From: Streptomyces rugosispiralis
GTDB taxonomy: Bacteria > Actinomycetota > Actinomycetes > Streptomycetales > Streptomycetaceae
Assembly (NCBI RefSeq): GCF_024505145.1
Contig: NZ_JANIAA010000047.1
Span: 1-64,000 of the forward strand
Length of the DNA stretch: 64,000 nt
Reading direction: 5' to 3'
Both the position numbers and the translations under genes were made by a program. Under the pieces are notes generated by a model that had not been told where the DNA came from, did no database searches, and saw only the letters and a program-made list of their open reading frames with translations. This document shows positions 14,466 to 23,544 of this stretch, piece after piece; position 1 is the stretch's first letter, and the number at the start of each line of letters is the position of its first letter.

Positions 14466-16655
14466 ATGACGGAAAACGGAGTCGTACCCCTGCCCGATCG
14501 ACGTCGCGTCCTACTCGGGGGCCTCGGGATCACCGCCGGTGTCGCCGGGCTGGCGCTGTCGGTGCCAGCCCTCGCGCGGGCCGCGGAGGCCGGTGGGAGT
14601 CGAGCGGTCACGGATGACATTCAGCTCATCATCGAACGCCTGCAACGGCGGTTCCTTGCCCAGGGCGACCAGGTGAGGATCGCCAATGGCATCTTCCTGG
14701 CCCGTACGTCCGAGGCCCTGACCTATGTCGAGTCCCTGCGCGCCGACGGCTCGTGGCCCGATGTGGACTACGGCGACACCACCAGTTCCGCCAACGGTCG
14801 GGTCTGGTCGCCCTATCACGCGCTGTACCGCATGATCGCAATGGCTCACGCCTACCGTGACCCGGATGCCGCGGGCTACGGCAAACCGGAGCTGATCGAG
14901 GCCCTGAACCGTGCGCTTCTCTACTGGGACAGTGTCAAACCGACCAGCACGAACTGGTGGGAAGTCGAGATCGGCAAGTCGATGGCCATGGGCCGGGTGT
15001 CAATCTTCGCCGGCGACGAACTCAGCACCGAGGCCCGGGAGGTGACCTACGCCCACAACACCGGCCGCCTGGACCCTGTCGGGGCGAACGGCTCCTGGAG
15101 GACCGAGAACTACCTCTATGAGGCCGTCGCGAAGCACGCGACCGCCGACATCGAGCAGGGTTACGCCACCATGTCGCAGACGGTCGCCGTCGACAGCAGC
15201 GGTAAGGTCACCGAGGCCGTGCAGGTGGACTCGTCCTTCTGGGCACATGGGGCGCAGCTCTACAGCGAGGGCTACGGCATGGCCCTGTTCACCATCGTGG
15301 CGGCCTGGGCCGATGTCGCGCGCGGCACCAGCTTCGCCTTCTCGCCCGAGGACATCGACGCCATCGCCTTCTACATCCTCGACGGGACCCGCTGGCTGAT
15401 CCGCGGGGAGATCGGGATGATGTATCTCGGGTACCGTCCCCCCAATACCATCGATGGCATCACGAGTTACGCGGCCGACTTCCTCGAGCCGCTCGACCGG
15501 ATGGTGCGGGCCGATGAGACGAACTCGGCGGCGTATCAGCGACTTGCCGACAATATCCGCGGGAAGATCCGGGAGAACGGCGTCACCGGGCATAAGTACT
15601 TCTGGCGCTCGGAGTTCTCCTCACATCTGCGGGACGAGTATGGAATCTTCACCAGGGTCAATTCCCCTCGCATGAAGGGCAGCGAGTACCGCTCCACCTT
15701 CCGGCCCGAAGTCGGCAACGAGATCGACTGGAATGCGGCGGGAGCCACCTCGATCCAGGTCACGAACCGGGAATACGATGACCTCGTACCCGCCTTCGAC
15801 TGGTTCCACTACCCGGGCGTCACCGCGCCTTACACCAAGGTGACGACGCAGTCGAGTCCCGCCAACCGCGGCGCCTTCACCGGCGGCGTCTCCGACGGGC
15901 GTTACGGGGCAAGCGTCTTCACCCTCGACCGGTTCTCGACGACGGGGCGCAAGAGCTACTTCTACTTCGACGATGAGATGGTCGCGCTCGGCGCCGGGAT
16001 CAGTTCCACCTCGCGGCACGCCGTCCATACGACCGTCAACCAGGGAGCGGCCCGGCCCAATGCCTCCGTCGGCGGCAAGGCCGTACGCCCGGGGACCGAT
16101 TCAGCTGCCACCGGCGCCTCTTGGGCGTACAACGACGAGATCGGCTATGTCTTCCCGGAGGGTGGGCCGTTGAAGGTCTCGAACAAGGAGCAGACCGGGA
16201 GCTGGCTCGACCGTGATCCGGTGCAGCGGAATGCCTTTACCCTCTTCTTCGACCACGGCACCACCCCGGACGGAGCCAAATACGCCTACGTCCTCCTTCC
16301 CGGCGCGACACCCGAAAAGGTCCGATCCTATGCGGCCAAGCCGGTCGTCAGGATCCTGCGCAACGACGAGCAGGTCCAAGCAGTCCGCCACCCGCGGCTG
16401 CGGCTGACGATGGCGACCTTCCACGCCGCGGGCTCCCTCGACCTGGGATCAGGCCGCACGCTGCGGGTCGATCAGCCCGCCATCATCATGCTCGACGAGG
16501 ACGGCAGCTCCGCCGTGGTGAGCGTCGCCAACCCCGACCAGCCCGGCCTGACGGTCTCCGTCACCCTTGCCGCCCCCGGCCGCACCCGTCGCGCCAGCTT
16601 CCCGCTGGGCGCCGGCCCTAACCTCGGCAAGACGGTGACGCAGCCCCTCAGATGA
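14466..16655 (+). CDS. Secreted polysaccharide lyase family 8 (hyaluronate/chondroitin/xanthan lyase-like)
   Basis: A 729-residue exported lyase. The N-terminus has a Tat-type signal (DRRRVLLGG then a hydrophobic stretch ending in ALARA). The (alpha/alpha) toroid carries the PL8 catalytic region: an Asn near residue 208 (VGANGSWRTEN), His261 and Tyr270 (DSSFWAHGAQLYSEGYG), with His-Tyr spacing of nine as in known PL8 enzymes. The beta-sandwich segment begins around NREYDDLVPAFDWFHYPGVTAPY. It would cleave a uronic-acid polysaccharide by beta-elimination outside the cell. Start ATG 14466 follows AAAGGAG. Substrate is not decidable from sequence; the GH130 neighbour favours a mannose-containing polymer such as xanthan. 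Confidence 0.87.
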   Translation: MTENGVVPLPDRRRVLLGGLGITAGVAGLALSVPALARAAEAGGSRAVTDDIQLIIERLQRRFLAQGDQVRIANGIFLARTSEALTYVESLRADGSWPDVDYGDTTSSANGRVWSPYHALYRMIAMAHAYRDPDAAGYGKPELIEALNRALLYWDSVKPTSTNWWEVEIGKSMAMGRVSIFAGDELSTEAREVTYAHNTGRLDPVGANGSWRTENYLYEAVAKHATADIEQGYATMSQTVAVDSSGKVTEAVQVDSSFWAHGAQLYSEGYGMALFTIVAAWADVARGTSFAFSPEDIDAIAFYILDGTRWLIRGEIGMMYLGYRPPNTIDGITSYAADFLEPLDRMVRADETNSAAYQRLADNIRGKIRENGVTGHKYFWRSEFSSHLRDEYGIFTRVNSPRMKGSEYRSTFRPEVGNEIDWNAAGATSIQVTNREYDDLVPAFDWFHYPGVTAPYTKVTTQSSPANRGAFTGGVSDGRYGASVFTLDRFSTTGRKSYFYFDDEMVALGAGISSTSRHAVHTTVNQGAARPNASVGGKAVRPGTDSAATGASWAYNDEIGYVFPEGGPLKVSNKEQTGSWLDRDPVQRNAFTLFFDHGTTPDGAKYAYVLLPGATPEKVRSYAAKPVVRILRNDEQVQAVRHPRLRLTMATFHAAGSLDLGSGRTLRVDQPAIIMLDEDGSSAVVSVANPDQPGLTVSVTLAAPGRTRRASFPLGAGPNLGKTVTQPLR

Positions 16656-16670
16656 CCCGAAGCGCAGACA

Positions 16671-16721
16671 TGAACCGGCTTGCGGCCGACGGCTTCTCTC
16701 CGCCGGCCGCAAGCCGGTTCA
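16671..16721. terminator. 17-bp stem-loop between convergent lyase and GH130 genes
   Basis: TGAACCGGCTTGCGGCC (16671-16687) pairs perfectly with GGCCGCAAGCCGGTTCA (16705-16721) around 17 nt. It is 15 bp after the lyase stop and faces the GH130 gene end, so it can serve both directions. Confidence 0.75.
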
Positions 16722-16924
16722 GCCTCGGTCCACCGACGCGGCTTGTGAACGCGCTGTTCTTCGCCCCGCTCAGCTTCACCTCGTCCACGGCCAGACGGGC
16801 GAGTCCGCGACCCGAAGCGCCCATCGCACGTCGTACATCGGCTGCTGAGGTGGCGGCCGAGGTGCCGACCATCAGCCCGCGCCACGCCCGCAGCGGTGAA
16901 GTACCGGTTCACAGGTCAGAGGCG

Positions 16925-18004
16925 TCAGTCCGCGGTCCGCTCCAGAGCGGCTACGCCGATCGCGCTGTCCGCCATCCCGTAGAACACATAGACAGTCCCC
17001 GCGATGCGCTCGATCGCAGTCGGGAAGACAACGTTGCCAAGCGTTCCTACCGTCTCCTCGCGGGTCTCCGGAGACAGCCACGGCTCCTGCGAGCGCGCCA
17101 GCACCCGCGCCGGATCGTCCGGGTCCAGCAGCATGCCCCCGGCCCGGTAGACGGCGCCATGGCTGAGCTCAAAGCCCCTTGCGACCGGACCGGTCACACC
17201 GTGGTGGATGAGCAGCCAGCCCTCGGGCACCCGCAGCGGCGGCGGACCCGCACCGATCTTCGCCACCTCGAACGGCATCTCCGGAGCGGCCACCGGAGCG
17301 GAGTGCCGCAGCGAGGTCAGCGCCGAAAGATCGCGGCGGGCCGCCTCGGCGTCTACGTACGCGATCCAGATCGACGGGCGGCCGTCGGCCACCCCGGCCG
17401 GGGCCGGGGCGCCCTCGCCCGCGCGCAGCCAGTCCAGGTCCCACATCGGCCGGTGCAGCATCGCGAAGCTGGCACGGCCGTCGGGGCCGGGCACGATCTC
17501 GGGGAAGAAGACGAGGTCTTTATTGGGGAAGAAGTTCAAGTCGGTGGACAGGTGCGACTGATACGTAAAATGCAGTGGGCCCAGACGGCGCCAGCTGATC
17601 GTGTCCGTAGAGACGGCCAACGCGGGCCGCGGGCCGAGCGGCCCGTAGGCGACGTACGTCATGACGTGCACGCCCAGGTCGGGGATGAAGGTGATGCGGG
17701 GGTCCTCCACGCCGGCATTGTGTGCACCCCGCTCGAAGCCTTCGTCCGGGGACAGCACCACGCCCTGGCGCTCGACGCCGACCGGTACGCCGTCTTCGAT
17801 CACGACACGGGCGCGGCCGATCCGGGAGACATTGCCTGCCGCGACCATGCGGGGGAAGAGATAGAGCTCGCCGTCGGGTCCCCAGGCGGTGGCCGGATTG
17901 AGGACGCCCTCGGCCTCCAGGGGGTCGGCGGGGTCGGCGTTCATGAGCACGCCGACCCGGTTCAGTGCATACGGGAGCGCGCTTTCGGTGTTGAGCCGGG
18001 TCAT
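16925..18004 (-). CDS. GH130-type beta-mannoside phosphorylase/hydrolase
   Basis: A 359-residue five-bladed beta-propeller enzyme of the GH130 family. The blocks seen are NPATAWGPDGELYLFPRMV, AGVEDPRITFI, GPLHFTYQSHLSTDLNFFPNKDLVFFPE and WLLIHHGVTG, with GTLGNVVFPTAIE near the end. Family members phosphorolyse or hydrolyse terminal beta-mannosides in the cytoplasm. The ATG at 18004 lies 2 bp beyond the permease stop, so it is the last gene of the importer operon. It probably processes the imported oligosaccharide released by the PL8 lyase. The exact linkage cannot be inferred. Confidence 0.82.
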   Translation of the reverse strand: MTRLNTESALPYALNRVGVLMNADPADPLEAEGVLNPATAWGPDGELYLFPRMVAAGNVSRIGRARVVIEDGVPVGVERQGVVLSPDEGFERGAHNAGVEDPRITFIPDLGVHVMTYVAYGPLGPRPALAVSTDTISWRRLGPLHFTYQSHLSTDLNFFPNKDLVFFPEIVPGPDGRASFAMLHRPMWDLDWLRAGEGAPAPAGVADGRPSIWIAYVDAEAARRDLSALTSLRHSAPVAAPEMPFEVAKIGAGPPPLRVPEGWLLIHHGVTGPVARGFELSHGAVYRAGGMLLDPDDPARVLARSQEPWLSPETREETVGTLGNVVFPTAIERIAGTVYVFYGMADSAIGVAALERTAD

Positions 18005-18006
18005 AC

Positions 18007-18840
18007 CTAGCCTTTGATCGCGGATCCGAGGTTGGCGGAGGTGAAGTGGCGTTGGAAGAGCAGAAAGAGGACGACGGCCGGCACCGCCAGCACGCAGGCA
18101 CCGGCGAGCACAGCGCCCATGGGATTGGCCTGGAAGGTGGAATTGGCCTGCGAGAAGTTCGCCAGGCTGACCGCGAGGGGCTGCATCCCCTGGTCCTTGG
18201 TCACCAGGAACGGCCAGAGGAACTCGTTCCACGGGCCGATGAAGGTCACCAGCATGGCTGTGAGAATCGCCGGGCGCACCAGTGGCACCGCCACGGAGCG
18301 CAGGATGCGCAGCTCACTCGCTCCGTCCATGCGCGCCGCGTCGAAGATCTCGCGCGGGATCTGGAGGAAGTACTGGCGGAAGATGAGCACGGCGACGGAG
18401 TTGATGGCGAACGGCAGGATCATTCCGGCGTAGCTGTCGGCGAGGCCGAAGTAACGCACCACCATCACGTACAGCGGGATCATCAGCAACTGGAACGGGA
18501 TCGCCTGGACCAGCAGGACGAGCGCGAACACCAGGCCACGGCCGCGGAAGCGCAGGATCGCCAGGGCGTAGCCGGCCAGCAGGCCGAAGACCAGCGTGCA
18601 GACCACCACCCCGACCGTCATGATCAGCGAGTTGGCCAGGGCGCCCCACAGGCTGAAGGAGTCGTCGATACCGGCGAGGTTGTCCAGGGTCAGGTTGCTC
18701 GGCTTCGGCAGTAGGCCGCCGAGGCCGGTGTCGCGCTTCTTCTGTAGCGCCCCGATGAGCATGTAGTAGAACGGCAGCAGCGCGGCGACGGCGCCGAGGC
18801 CGAGCGCGGCGTAGCGCAGGATGCGCAAGGTGCGGGCCAT
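18007..18840 (-). CDS. Carbohydrate ABC transporter permease, MalG type
   Basis: A 277-residue inner-membrane component with six predicted helices and the permease EAA loop (REIFDAARMDGASELRILRS) that contacts the ATPase. It pairs with the MalF-type permease immediately upstream, whose stop is one base from this start. No ATPase gene is present in this operon, so a shared MsiK-type ATPase encoded elsewhere is probably used, as is usual for Streptomyces CUT1 importers. Confidence 0.92.
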   Translation of the reverse strand: MARTLRILRYAALGLGAVAALLPFYYMLIGALQKKRDTGLGGLLPKPSNLTLDNLAGIDDSFSLWGALANSLIMTVGVVVCTLVFGLLAGYALAILRFRGRGLVFALVLLVQAIPFQLLMIPLYVMVVRYFGLADSYAGMILPFAINSVAVLIFRQYFLQIPREIFDAARMDGASELRILRSVAVPLVRPAILTAMLVTFIGPWNEFLWPFLVTKDQGMQPLAVSLANFSQANSTFQANPMGAVLAGACVLAVPAVVLFLLFQRHFTSANLGSAIKG

Positions 18841-18841
18841 A

Positions 18842-19861
18842 TCAGTCCCTCTCCATGACGCGCCGGGCGACGGTCGCGATGATGAGCACGCCGGTGACGA
18901 GAATCAGTCCGATGGCGGCCGCGGCATCCGGCTCACCCTGCTCGATGCCCCGCTGGTACACCAGCAGCGCGGGGGTGAGCGAGGCGCCGCTCGGGCCGCC
19001 GCCGGTGAGCAGGAACGGCTCGGTGAAGATCTGCCCGGCGGTGATGATCGACAGCAGGATGACGAGCGAGGTGACGGGCCGGACGGCTGGCAGGGTGACG
19101 GCCCGGAACGCCTGCCAGCGCCCGGCTCCGTCGGTCAGTGCCGCCTCGTGCAGTTCCTTGGGCACGTTCTGTAGCGCGGCGAGGTAGAGCAGGATGTAGA
19201 ACCCGAGCTGCTTCCAGGTGACGTAGACGGCGATGAGCGGCATCACCAGGTGCTTGTTCGCCAGCCAGGACGGGTCCGGGGCCCAGGGGCCGAGGACGTT
19301 GTTGACGGCACCGGAGCCATTGAACAGAAACAGCCAGACCGCCAGCGTGGCGACCGAGGCCGTCACGTACGGCACGTAGTACGCCACCCGGAAGAAGCCG
19401 CGCCAGTGAGTCGCGGCATTCAGTGCTGACGCCAGCACGAGCGCCAGCACCACGGTCAGCGGAATGTTGATCGCCATGAACAACCCGAGGTTGGCGAAGG
19501 CGCGCTGGGTCTTCTCCTCTCCGAGGACCTCGGTGAAGTTGTCGAACCCGACGAACGGGTGCGGCACGGAGACGCCGGGCGCGGTGAAGAAGTAGTCGTG
19601 GAAGGCCATCCATACGCCGACCCCGAACGGGATGATGAACACGACCAGGACGTAGGCGGTGTACGGCGCGGTCAGGACGAGCCCGAGCGGGCTGTTGCCC
19701 AGCCAACGCTCGAGCCGCGAGGCGCCGGGCCGGCGACCCGGCATACGGCGTGCGGGTCCGGCTGCCGGCGGTGCGTGCCGGGTCGATGGCCGGGGACGCC
19801 GGCCGCGGGGCGGATCACCTGCGGCCTGAGTCCCATCGCGGCTGTCGCGGAGTGATTTCAT
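18842..19861 (-). CDS. Carbohydrate ABC transporter permease, MalF type
   Basis: A 339-residue permease. A basic, Pro-rich cytoplasmic N-terminus of about 50 residues precedes six membrane helices. The EAA motif reads KELHEAALTDGAGRWQAFRAVTLP. The start ATG at 19861 follows GAGG a few bases after the binding-protein stop. It forms the membrane channel with the MalG-type partner for oligosaccharide import. Confidence 0.9.
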   Translation of the reverse strand: MKSLRDSRDGTQAAGDPPRGRRPRPSTRHAPPAAGPARRMPGRRPGASRLERWLGNSPLGLVLTAPYTAYVLVVFIIPFGVGVWMAFHDYFFTAPGVSVPHPFVGFDNFTEVLGEEKTQRAFANLGLFMAINIPLTVVLALVLASALNAATHWRGFFRVAYYVPYVTASVATLAVWLFLFNGSGAVNNVLGPWAPDPSWLANKHLVMPLIAVYVTWKQLGFYILLYLAALQNVPKELHEAALTDGAGRWQAFRAVTLPAVRPVTSLVILLSIITAGQIFTEPFLLTGGGPSGASLTPALLVYQRGIEQGEPDAAAAIGLILVTGVLIIATVARRVMERD

Positions 19862-19872
19862 GGTGTGCCTCG

Positions 19873-21171
19873 TCAGCCGGCGATCTGGTCGTCGATCTGC
19901 TGCGCGGCCTTGTCAAAAGTCGACTTCACATCGCCCTTCCCGGGCAGCACCGCGTCTTCCCAGGCTGTGCGGAACGTCTTCCACACCTCGGTCGAACCAG
20001 CGACGTTCGGCACGTCCACCGCCCGCGGCACCGCGTCGGCGAAGGGCTGGTAGAAGGGATTGTCCTTGAGATAGCCGCCCGCGACGGCGGCCACGTCACT
20101 GCGGGTAGGGAACTGTCCCGTCTCCTCCAGCAGTGCCGCGTCGTTCTTCGCGCTCATCGAGAACTTGGTGAATTCCCAGGCGGTCCGCTTGTGCTTGCAC
20201 GAGGTGAACAGGCCGACGTTCTTGGAGTCCGCGAACGTCGATGTCTTGTCTGCCGGTATCCCCGCGGCCGTGGGCAGCGGCACCACGCCGTACTTCACCT
20301 TGCCGTCGAACTGTCCCTTGCCCCACGGCCCGGCGATGCCCATGGCGGCCACCCCGTCGGCGAACGGGCCCGCCCACATGTCGCCGCTGTACGCCTCCGG
20401 GGACGAGTAGCCGTTGGCATACATCTGCTGCCAGAAGCCGAGGGTCTGCCGTCCGGCCTGGGAAGTGAAGGTGGCCTTCTTGTCCTTCACCAGTTGCTTG
20501 CCGCCGGAGTTGGCCAGGTACAGCGGATAGAAGTCGAACAGCGCATTGGTGTAGTCACTGGTCGCCGGCGGATACAAGGTGAACTTCGCCGCTTTGCTGC
20601 TCTTGATCTTCTTCGCCGCGGCCAGCACCTCGTCGTACGTGCTCAGCTTCGGATTCTCAGCGTCCAGACCGGCCTTTTTGAAGACGTCCTTGTTGTAATA
20701 GAGCATGAACGGGTTGGTTTTCCAGGGCACTTGATACAACTTGCCATCCGGGGAACGGAAGCCGTCCGCGGCACCGCCGGAGCGCTTCTTGATGAAGGAC
20801 TCGGCATCGCCGAAGGTGTCCGAGAGATTCACCAGACCGCCCTGCTTCTGGAATGCGGCGATCGCCGCCGGAGCGGTGTTGTAGACGAGGCACGGGGTGT
20901 TGCCCGCGGTGATCGCGGCCCCGATGACGTCTTCGGTGGACTTGCCCGACGGCACCGCCTTGGCGGTGACCTTCTCCTTGGGGTGCTCGGCGTTCCAGGC
21001 AGACACTGTGGCCTTGGCCCAGGCTTGCTCCTGCTCATTCGTCGAGTACCAGATGTCGATCGGTCCCGAGGTCGGCTTGCCGCCGCCGGCGTCGCCCGAA
21101 CCGCAGGCGGACAATGGCAGGACAAGCGCCGCGGCGGCGGCCAGCACCCTAACGCGTGGAAAACGCCTCAT
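19873..21171 (-). CDS. Extracellular sugar-binding lipoprotein (ABC solute-binding protein family 1)
   Basis: A 432-residue binding protein with a lipoprotein signal (MRRFPRVRVLAAAAALVLPLSAC, lipobox LSAC) and a family 1 fold (IDIWYSTNEQEQAWAKATVSAWNAEHP; GPWGKGQFDG). The start at 21171 is chosen because it begins the signal peptide and has GGAAGGGAG upstream; the open frame extends 19 codons further without a ribosome site. It delivers the oligosaccharide to the MalFG-type permeases. The operator AAACCGGTTT lies about 110 bp upstream. Confidence 0.92.
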   Translation of the reverse strand: MRRFPRVRVLAAAAALVLPLSACGSGDAGGGKPTSGPIDIWYSTNEQEQAWAKATVSAWNAEHPKEKVTAKAVPSGKSTEDVIGAAITAGNTPCLVYNTAPAAIAAFQKQGGLVNLSDTFGDAESFIKKRSGGAADGFRSPDGKLYQVPWKTNPFMLYYNKDVFKKAGLDAENPKLSTYDEVLAAAKKIKSSKAAKFTLYPPATSDYTNALFDFYPLYLANSGGKQLVKDKKATFTSQAGRQTLGFWQQMYANGYSSPEAYSGDMWAGPFADGVAAMGIAGPWGKGQFDGKVKYGVVPLPTAAGIPADKTSTFADSKNVGLFTSCKHKRTAWEFTKFSMSAKNDAALLEETGQFPTRSDVAAVAGGYLKDNPFYQPFADAVPRAVDVPNVAGSTEVWKTFRTAWEDAVLPGKGDVKSTFDKAAQQIDDQIAG

Positions 21172-21280
21172 TGTGCCCAACTCCCTTCCATGCGGGTGAA
21201 TGAGGGTCCGAAGCGACTCGCCTCCCATCGCCGCCGACCCGCCCCGCCAGAATGATCACCGCGGGGTTACGAGCGTCATC

Positions 21281-21290
21281 AAACCGGTTT
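21281..21290. promoter_or_regulatory. LacI-type operator AAACCGGTTT, copy 2
   Basis: An exact copy of the palindrome upstream of the PL8 gene, placed between the divergently transcribed binding-protein operon and lacI gene. Confidence 0.72.
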
Positions 21291-21315
21291 AATATCTAAG
21301 CGTCAAGGACGGGTG

Positions 21316-21327
21316 CGAAACGTTTCG
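21316..21327. promoter_or_regulatory. Second palindrome CGAAACGTTTCG in the lacI leader
   Basis: A perfect 12-bp palindrome of LacI/GalR style 26 bp from the AAACCGGTTT site. It may be an autoregulatory or catabolite-type site. Confidence 0.5.
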
Positions 21328-21332
21328 GTAAC

Positions 21333-21360
21333 CTGGGTGGCGCAGAACTGCGCCACCCAG
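21333..21360 (+). terminator. 13-bp stem-loop in the lacI 5' region
   Basis: CTGGGTGGCGCAG and CTGCGCCACCCAG are perfectly complementary with only AA between them. It ends 37 bp before the lacI start, so it could act as attenuator, insulator or cruciform; a plain terminator would be unusual here. Confidence 0.5.
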
Positions 21361-21397
21361 GAGCCGTACGTCCCGAATCAGTGGAAGGCGAGGCGGT

Positions 21398-22495
21398 ATG
21401 GTGCGGGACCAGGGCAAAGCGGGTGGATCGGCGGGCGGTTCCCGCCAGGCGATGCCTCCGCCGTCACGCCGGGGCGGGGGCAGTCGGCCGACGATCGGTG
21501 ATGTCGCCGCGCTGGCTCAGGTCTCCAAGGCGACGGTCTCCTTCGTCATCAACGACCGCCCCGGGGTCAGCCCGCAGGCGCGCCAGCGGGTCCTGGACGC
21601 GATCGACCAGCTGGGCTGGCAGCCCAACGCCGGCGCCCGGGCGCTCTCCACCAAGCGGTCCCAGACCCTCGGCCTGGTGATGCGCCGGCCGCCGGAACTG
21701 CTGAGTACCGACCCGTTCTTCCCGCAGTTCGTCGCCGGCATCGAGACCGGCCTGGCGCCGCTCGGCTACGCGCTCGTGCTACAAGTCGTCCCCGACGAGG
21801 AAACCGAACGGCAGGCGTATGAGCGGCTGGCCCGTGACGGTCGGGTCGACGGCGTGTTCCTCACCGATCTGCGCACCGACGACCCGCGGCCGGCACTCGT
21901 GACGGAGCTGGGCATCGACGCACTGATCGTCGGACCACCGCAGCACGGCGGCCAGGTGCCGGCCCTCGGGGTCGACGACGGCAGCGGGGTGCGGCGTGCG
22001 GTCAGCCATCTGCGCTCACTCGGCCACCGGTGGATCGGACACGTCTGCGGCGCCGCGGGGTTTGTGCACACCGAGGCCCGGTGCGACGCTTGGCGCGGTG
22101 CGCTCGCGGATGCCGACCTGCCCGAGATCCCGCCCGTGGCCGCGGACTTCACCGGCGCGGCCGGCGCCCGAGCCACGCATCAGCTGCTGGACCTGGACCG
22201 TCCACCGACCGCCATCGTGTACGCCAACGACCTGATGGCCATCGCCGGGATCACCGCCGCGACCAGCCGCGGGCTGCGGGTCCCCGAGGACCTGTCGGTG
22301 GTGGGCTTCGACGACATCCCGCTGGCCGACTGCATCGCGCCACCGCTGACGACGGTGCGCCAGGATGTGCTGACCTGGGGGCGCGCCGCCGCACAGGCGC
22401 TGGTTTCGCTCACCGAGGGAGGAGAGTTCCACGCTGCCGAGCTCCCGCCGGTGGAATTCGTGGTGCGGGCGAGCACCGCGCCGCCGCGGAGTTGA
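21398..22495 (+). CDS. LacI-family transcriptional regulator
   Basis: A 365-residue repressor. The N-terminal 30 residues are a Gly/Arg-rich extension. The DNA-binding helix-turn-helix reads PTIGDVAALAQVSKATVSFVINDRPGVS, followed by the hinge (GARALSTKRSQTLGLV) and a periplasmic-binding-like sensor domain (ATAIVYANDLMAIAGITAA; DLSVVGFDDIPLAD). It is divergent from the sugar-import operon. The palindromes in the shared promoter and before the PL8 gene make it the likely local repressor, released by an oligosaccharide of the degraded polymer. Start ATG 21398 has GAGGCGG upstream. Confidence 0.9.
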   Translation: MVRDQGKAGGSAGGSRQAMPPPSRRGGGSRPTIGDVAALAQVSKATVSFVINDRPGVSPQARQRVLDAIDQLGWQPNAGARALSTKRSQTLGLVMRRPPELLSTDPFFPQFVAGIETGLAPLGYALVLQVVPDEETERQAYERLARDGRVDGVFLTDLRTDDPRPALVTELGIDALIVGPPQHGGQVPALGVDDGSGVRRAVSHLRSLGHRWIGHVCGAAGFVHTEARCDAWRGALADADLPEIPPVAADFTGAAGARATHQLLDLDRPPTAIVYANDLMAIAGITAATSRGLRVPEDLSVVGFDDIPLADCIAPPLTTVRQDVLTWGRAAAQALVSLTEGGEFHAAELPPVEFVVRASTAPPRS

Positions 22496-22811
22496 GTGTG
22501 GAGCCGTCAGCGGGGGCGGGCGGCAGGCTCTCAGCTTCGGCCGACCGGTCCCGTCGACGTCCGTCGCGCTCGCGGCGCGGCCACAGATCAACGCCGTTCG
22601 GTTTCCAGCCTCGCCACCGCGCCGAAATCGGGCAGCACCTGCCCCTTCAGGGTGCGCTCGACACTACGACGGCTGACCCCGGTGATCCCACCCGCGCCGC
22701 CCTGCGCCGCCACGCCGCGGTGGACGAGATCATGACCGGCTACCAGCGGGCCTACGCCACCGGCCGCTGGACGGTCTGGGCCAACCCGCCCCCGGCCCAC
22801 GTCTGGCACCT
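22496..22811. other. Degenerate region, possible remnant of an XRE-type regulator on the minus strand
   Basis: No intact gene. On the minus strand, a stretch near 22590-22690 reads ITGVSRRSVERTLKGQ then VLPDFGAVARLE, which resembles the turn and third helix of XRE regulators, but no start or full domain can be assembled. Confidence 0.3.
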
Positions 22812-23006
22812 TCAACACCCCCAGACCGAGACGGCCGACCGCCCCGCTGAGGCCGTCGGCGAGGCGCGACAGTGAACTCGATTGTCCAGGGGCTTGGCCA
22901 GCGGGGACCGGGCGCCGGACGCGTTCAGCGCGATCAGCAGCACGTCTTCGGCGTTGATGTTCCACTCACGGGCCACCTGATCAAGGTGGCGGACGGATTC
23001 GAGCAT
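22812..23006 (-). CDS. Small hypothetical protein (64 aa), probably truncated
   Basis: ATG 23006 follows GAAAGGGACAGCTC, an acceptable ribosome site. The first about 40 residues (MLESVRHLDQVAREWNINAE and DVLLIALNASGA) look like an ordered helical protein; the last 20 are low quality and end at TGC-rich sequence. It follows the decayed ATP-binding gene on the same strand. It may be a frameshifted fragment of a longer gene. Function unknown. Confidence 0.35.
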   Translation of the reverse strand: MLESVRHLDQVAREWNINAEDVLLIALNASGARSPLAKPLDNRVHCRASPTASAGRSAVSVWGC

Positions 23007-23088
23007 GAGCTGTCCCTTTCAGGTGGGGAGAGATGGTGTTCGGCAGCGGCGCTGTGGGCGCTTTCTGACGCGGGGGCCGTGCGGTGGA

Positions 23089-23265
23089 TCAAGTGGCAGC
23101 GGGAGCCAGAGGAAGGTGGATGACGATCCGCTTGCCGCCTGTGCCGGTGTCCGAGAGGACCTCGGCTCGGCCATGGACTTCCCGCACCAGAGCGCTGACC
23201 ATGAACAGACCGCGACCGCCGACGCTGTGGGCAGCGGGCAGGGGCTTCGGCTTGAGTGGGTGCAT
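23089..23265 (-). pseudogene. C-terminal fragment of an anti-sigma/HATPase_c_2 ATP-binding protein
   Basis: The minus-strand frame reads LPAAHSVGGRGLFMVSALVR and then GGKRIVIHLPL. This is the G2-box and final beta-strands of the RsbW-like ATP-binding proteins that are abundant in Streptomyces. The N-box and first half are missing; upstream sequence is not in frame. Probably truncated by the neighbouring transposase insertion. Confidence 0.6.
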
Positions 23266-23544
23266 CGCAGTGCTGGACATCGTGGGGCTCACCCTCTCTC
23301 CGGGCGGCAGCCACCCGGACCGTCACCGAAGGTCAGGGTCCGGGCACACAGGGGTGTTCACGACGGTGAACCCACGATCTCCGAGCCACGAGTCAGGGGG
23401 CTCACCGCTACGAAACGTCCGACAGGAAGCGGCAAGCGCGTACACGCCCACGTGCTGACGCAGACGCAGGTGCCGGAGCCGGCGCCGATGCAGTTACCGC
23501 CCGCCGAGCTGCCTTGCACCCAGATCGTCGAACGGACCCCTCCA

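Noticed and set aside
16648..16912. Minus-strand frames between the lyase and GH130 genes
   Set aside because: They read across the terminator hairpin and show no family pattern.
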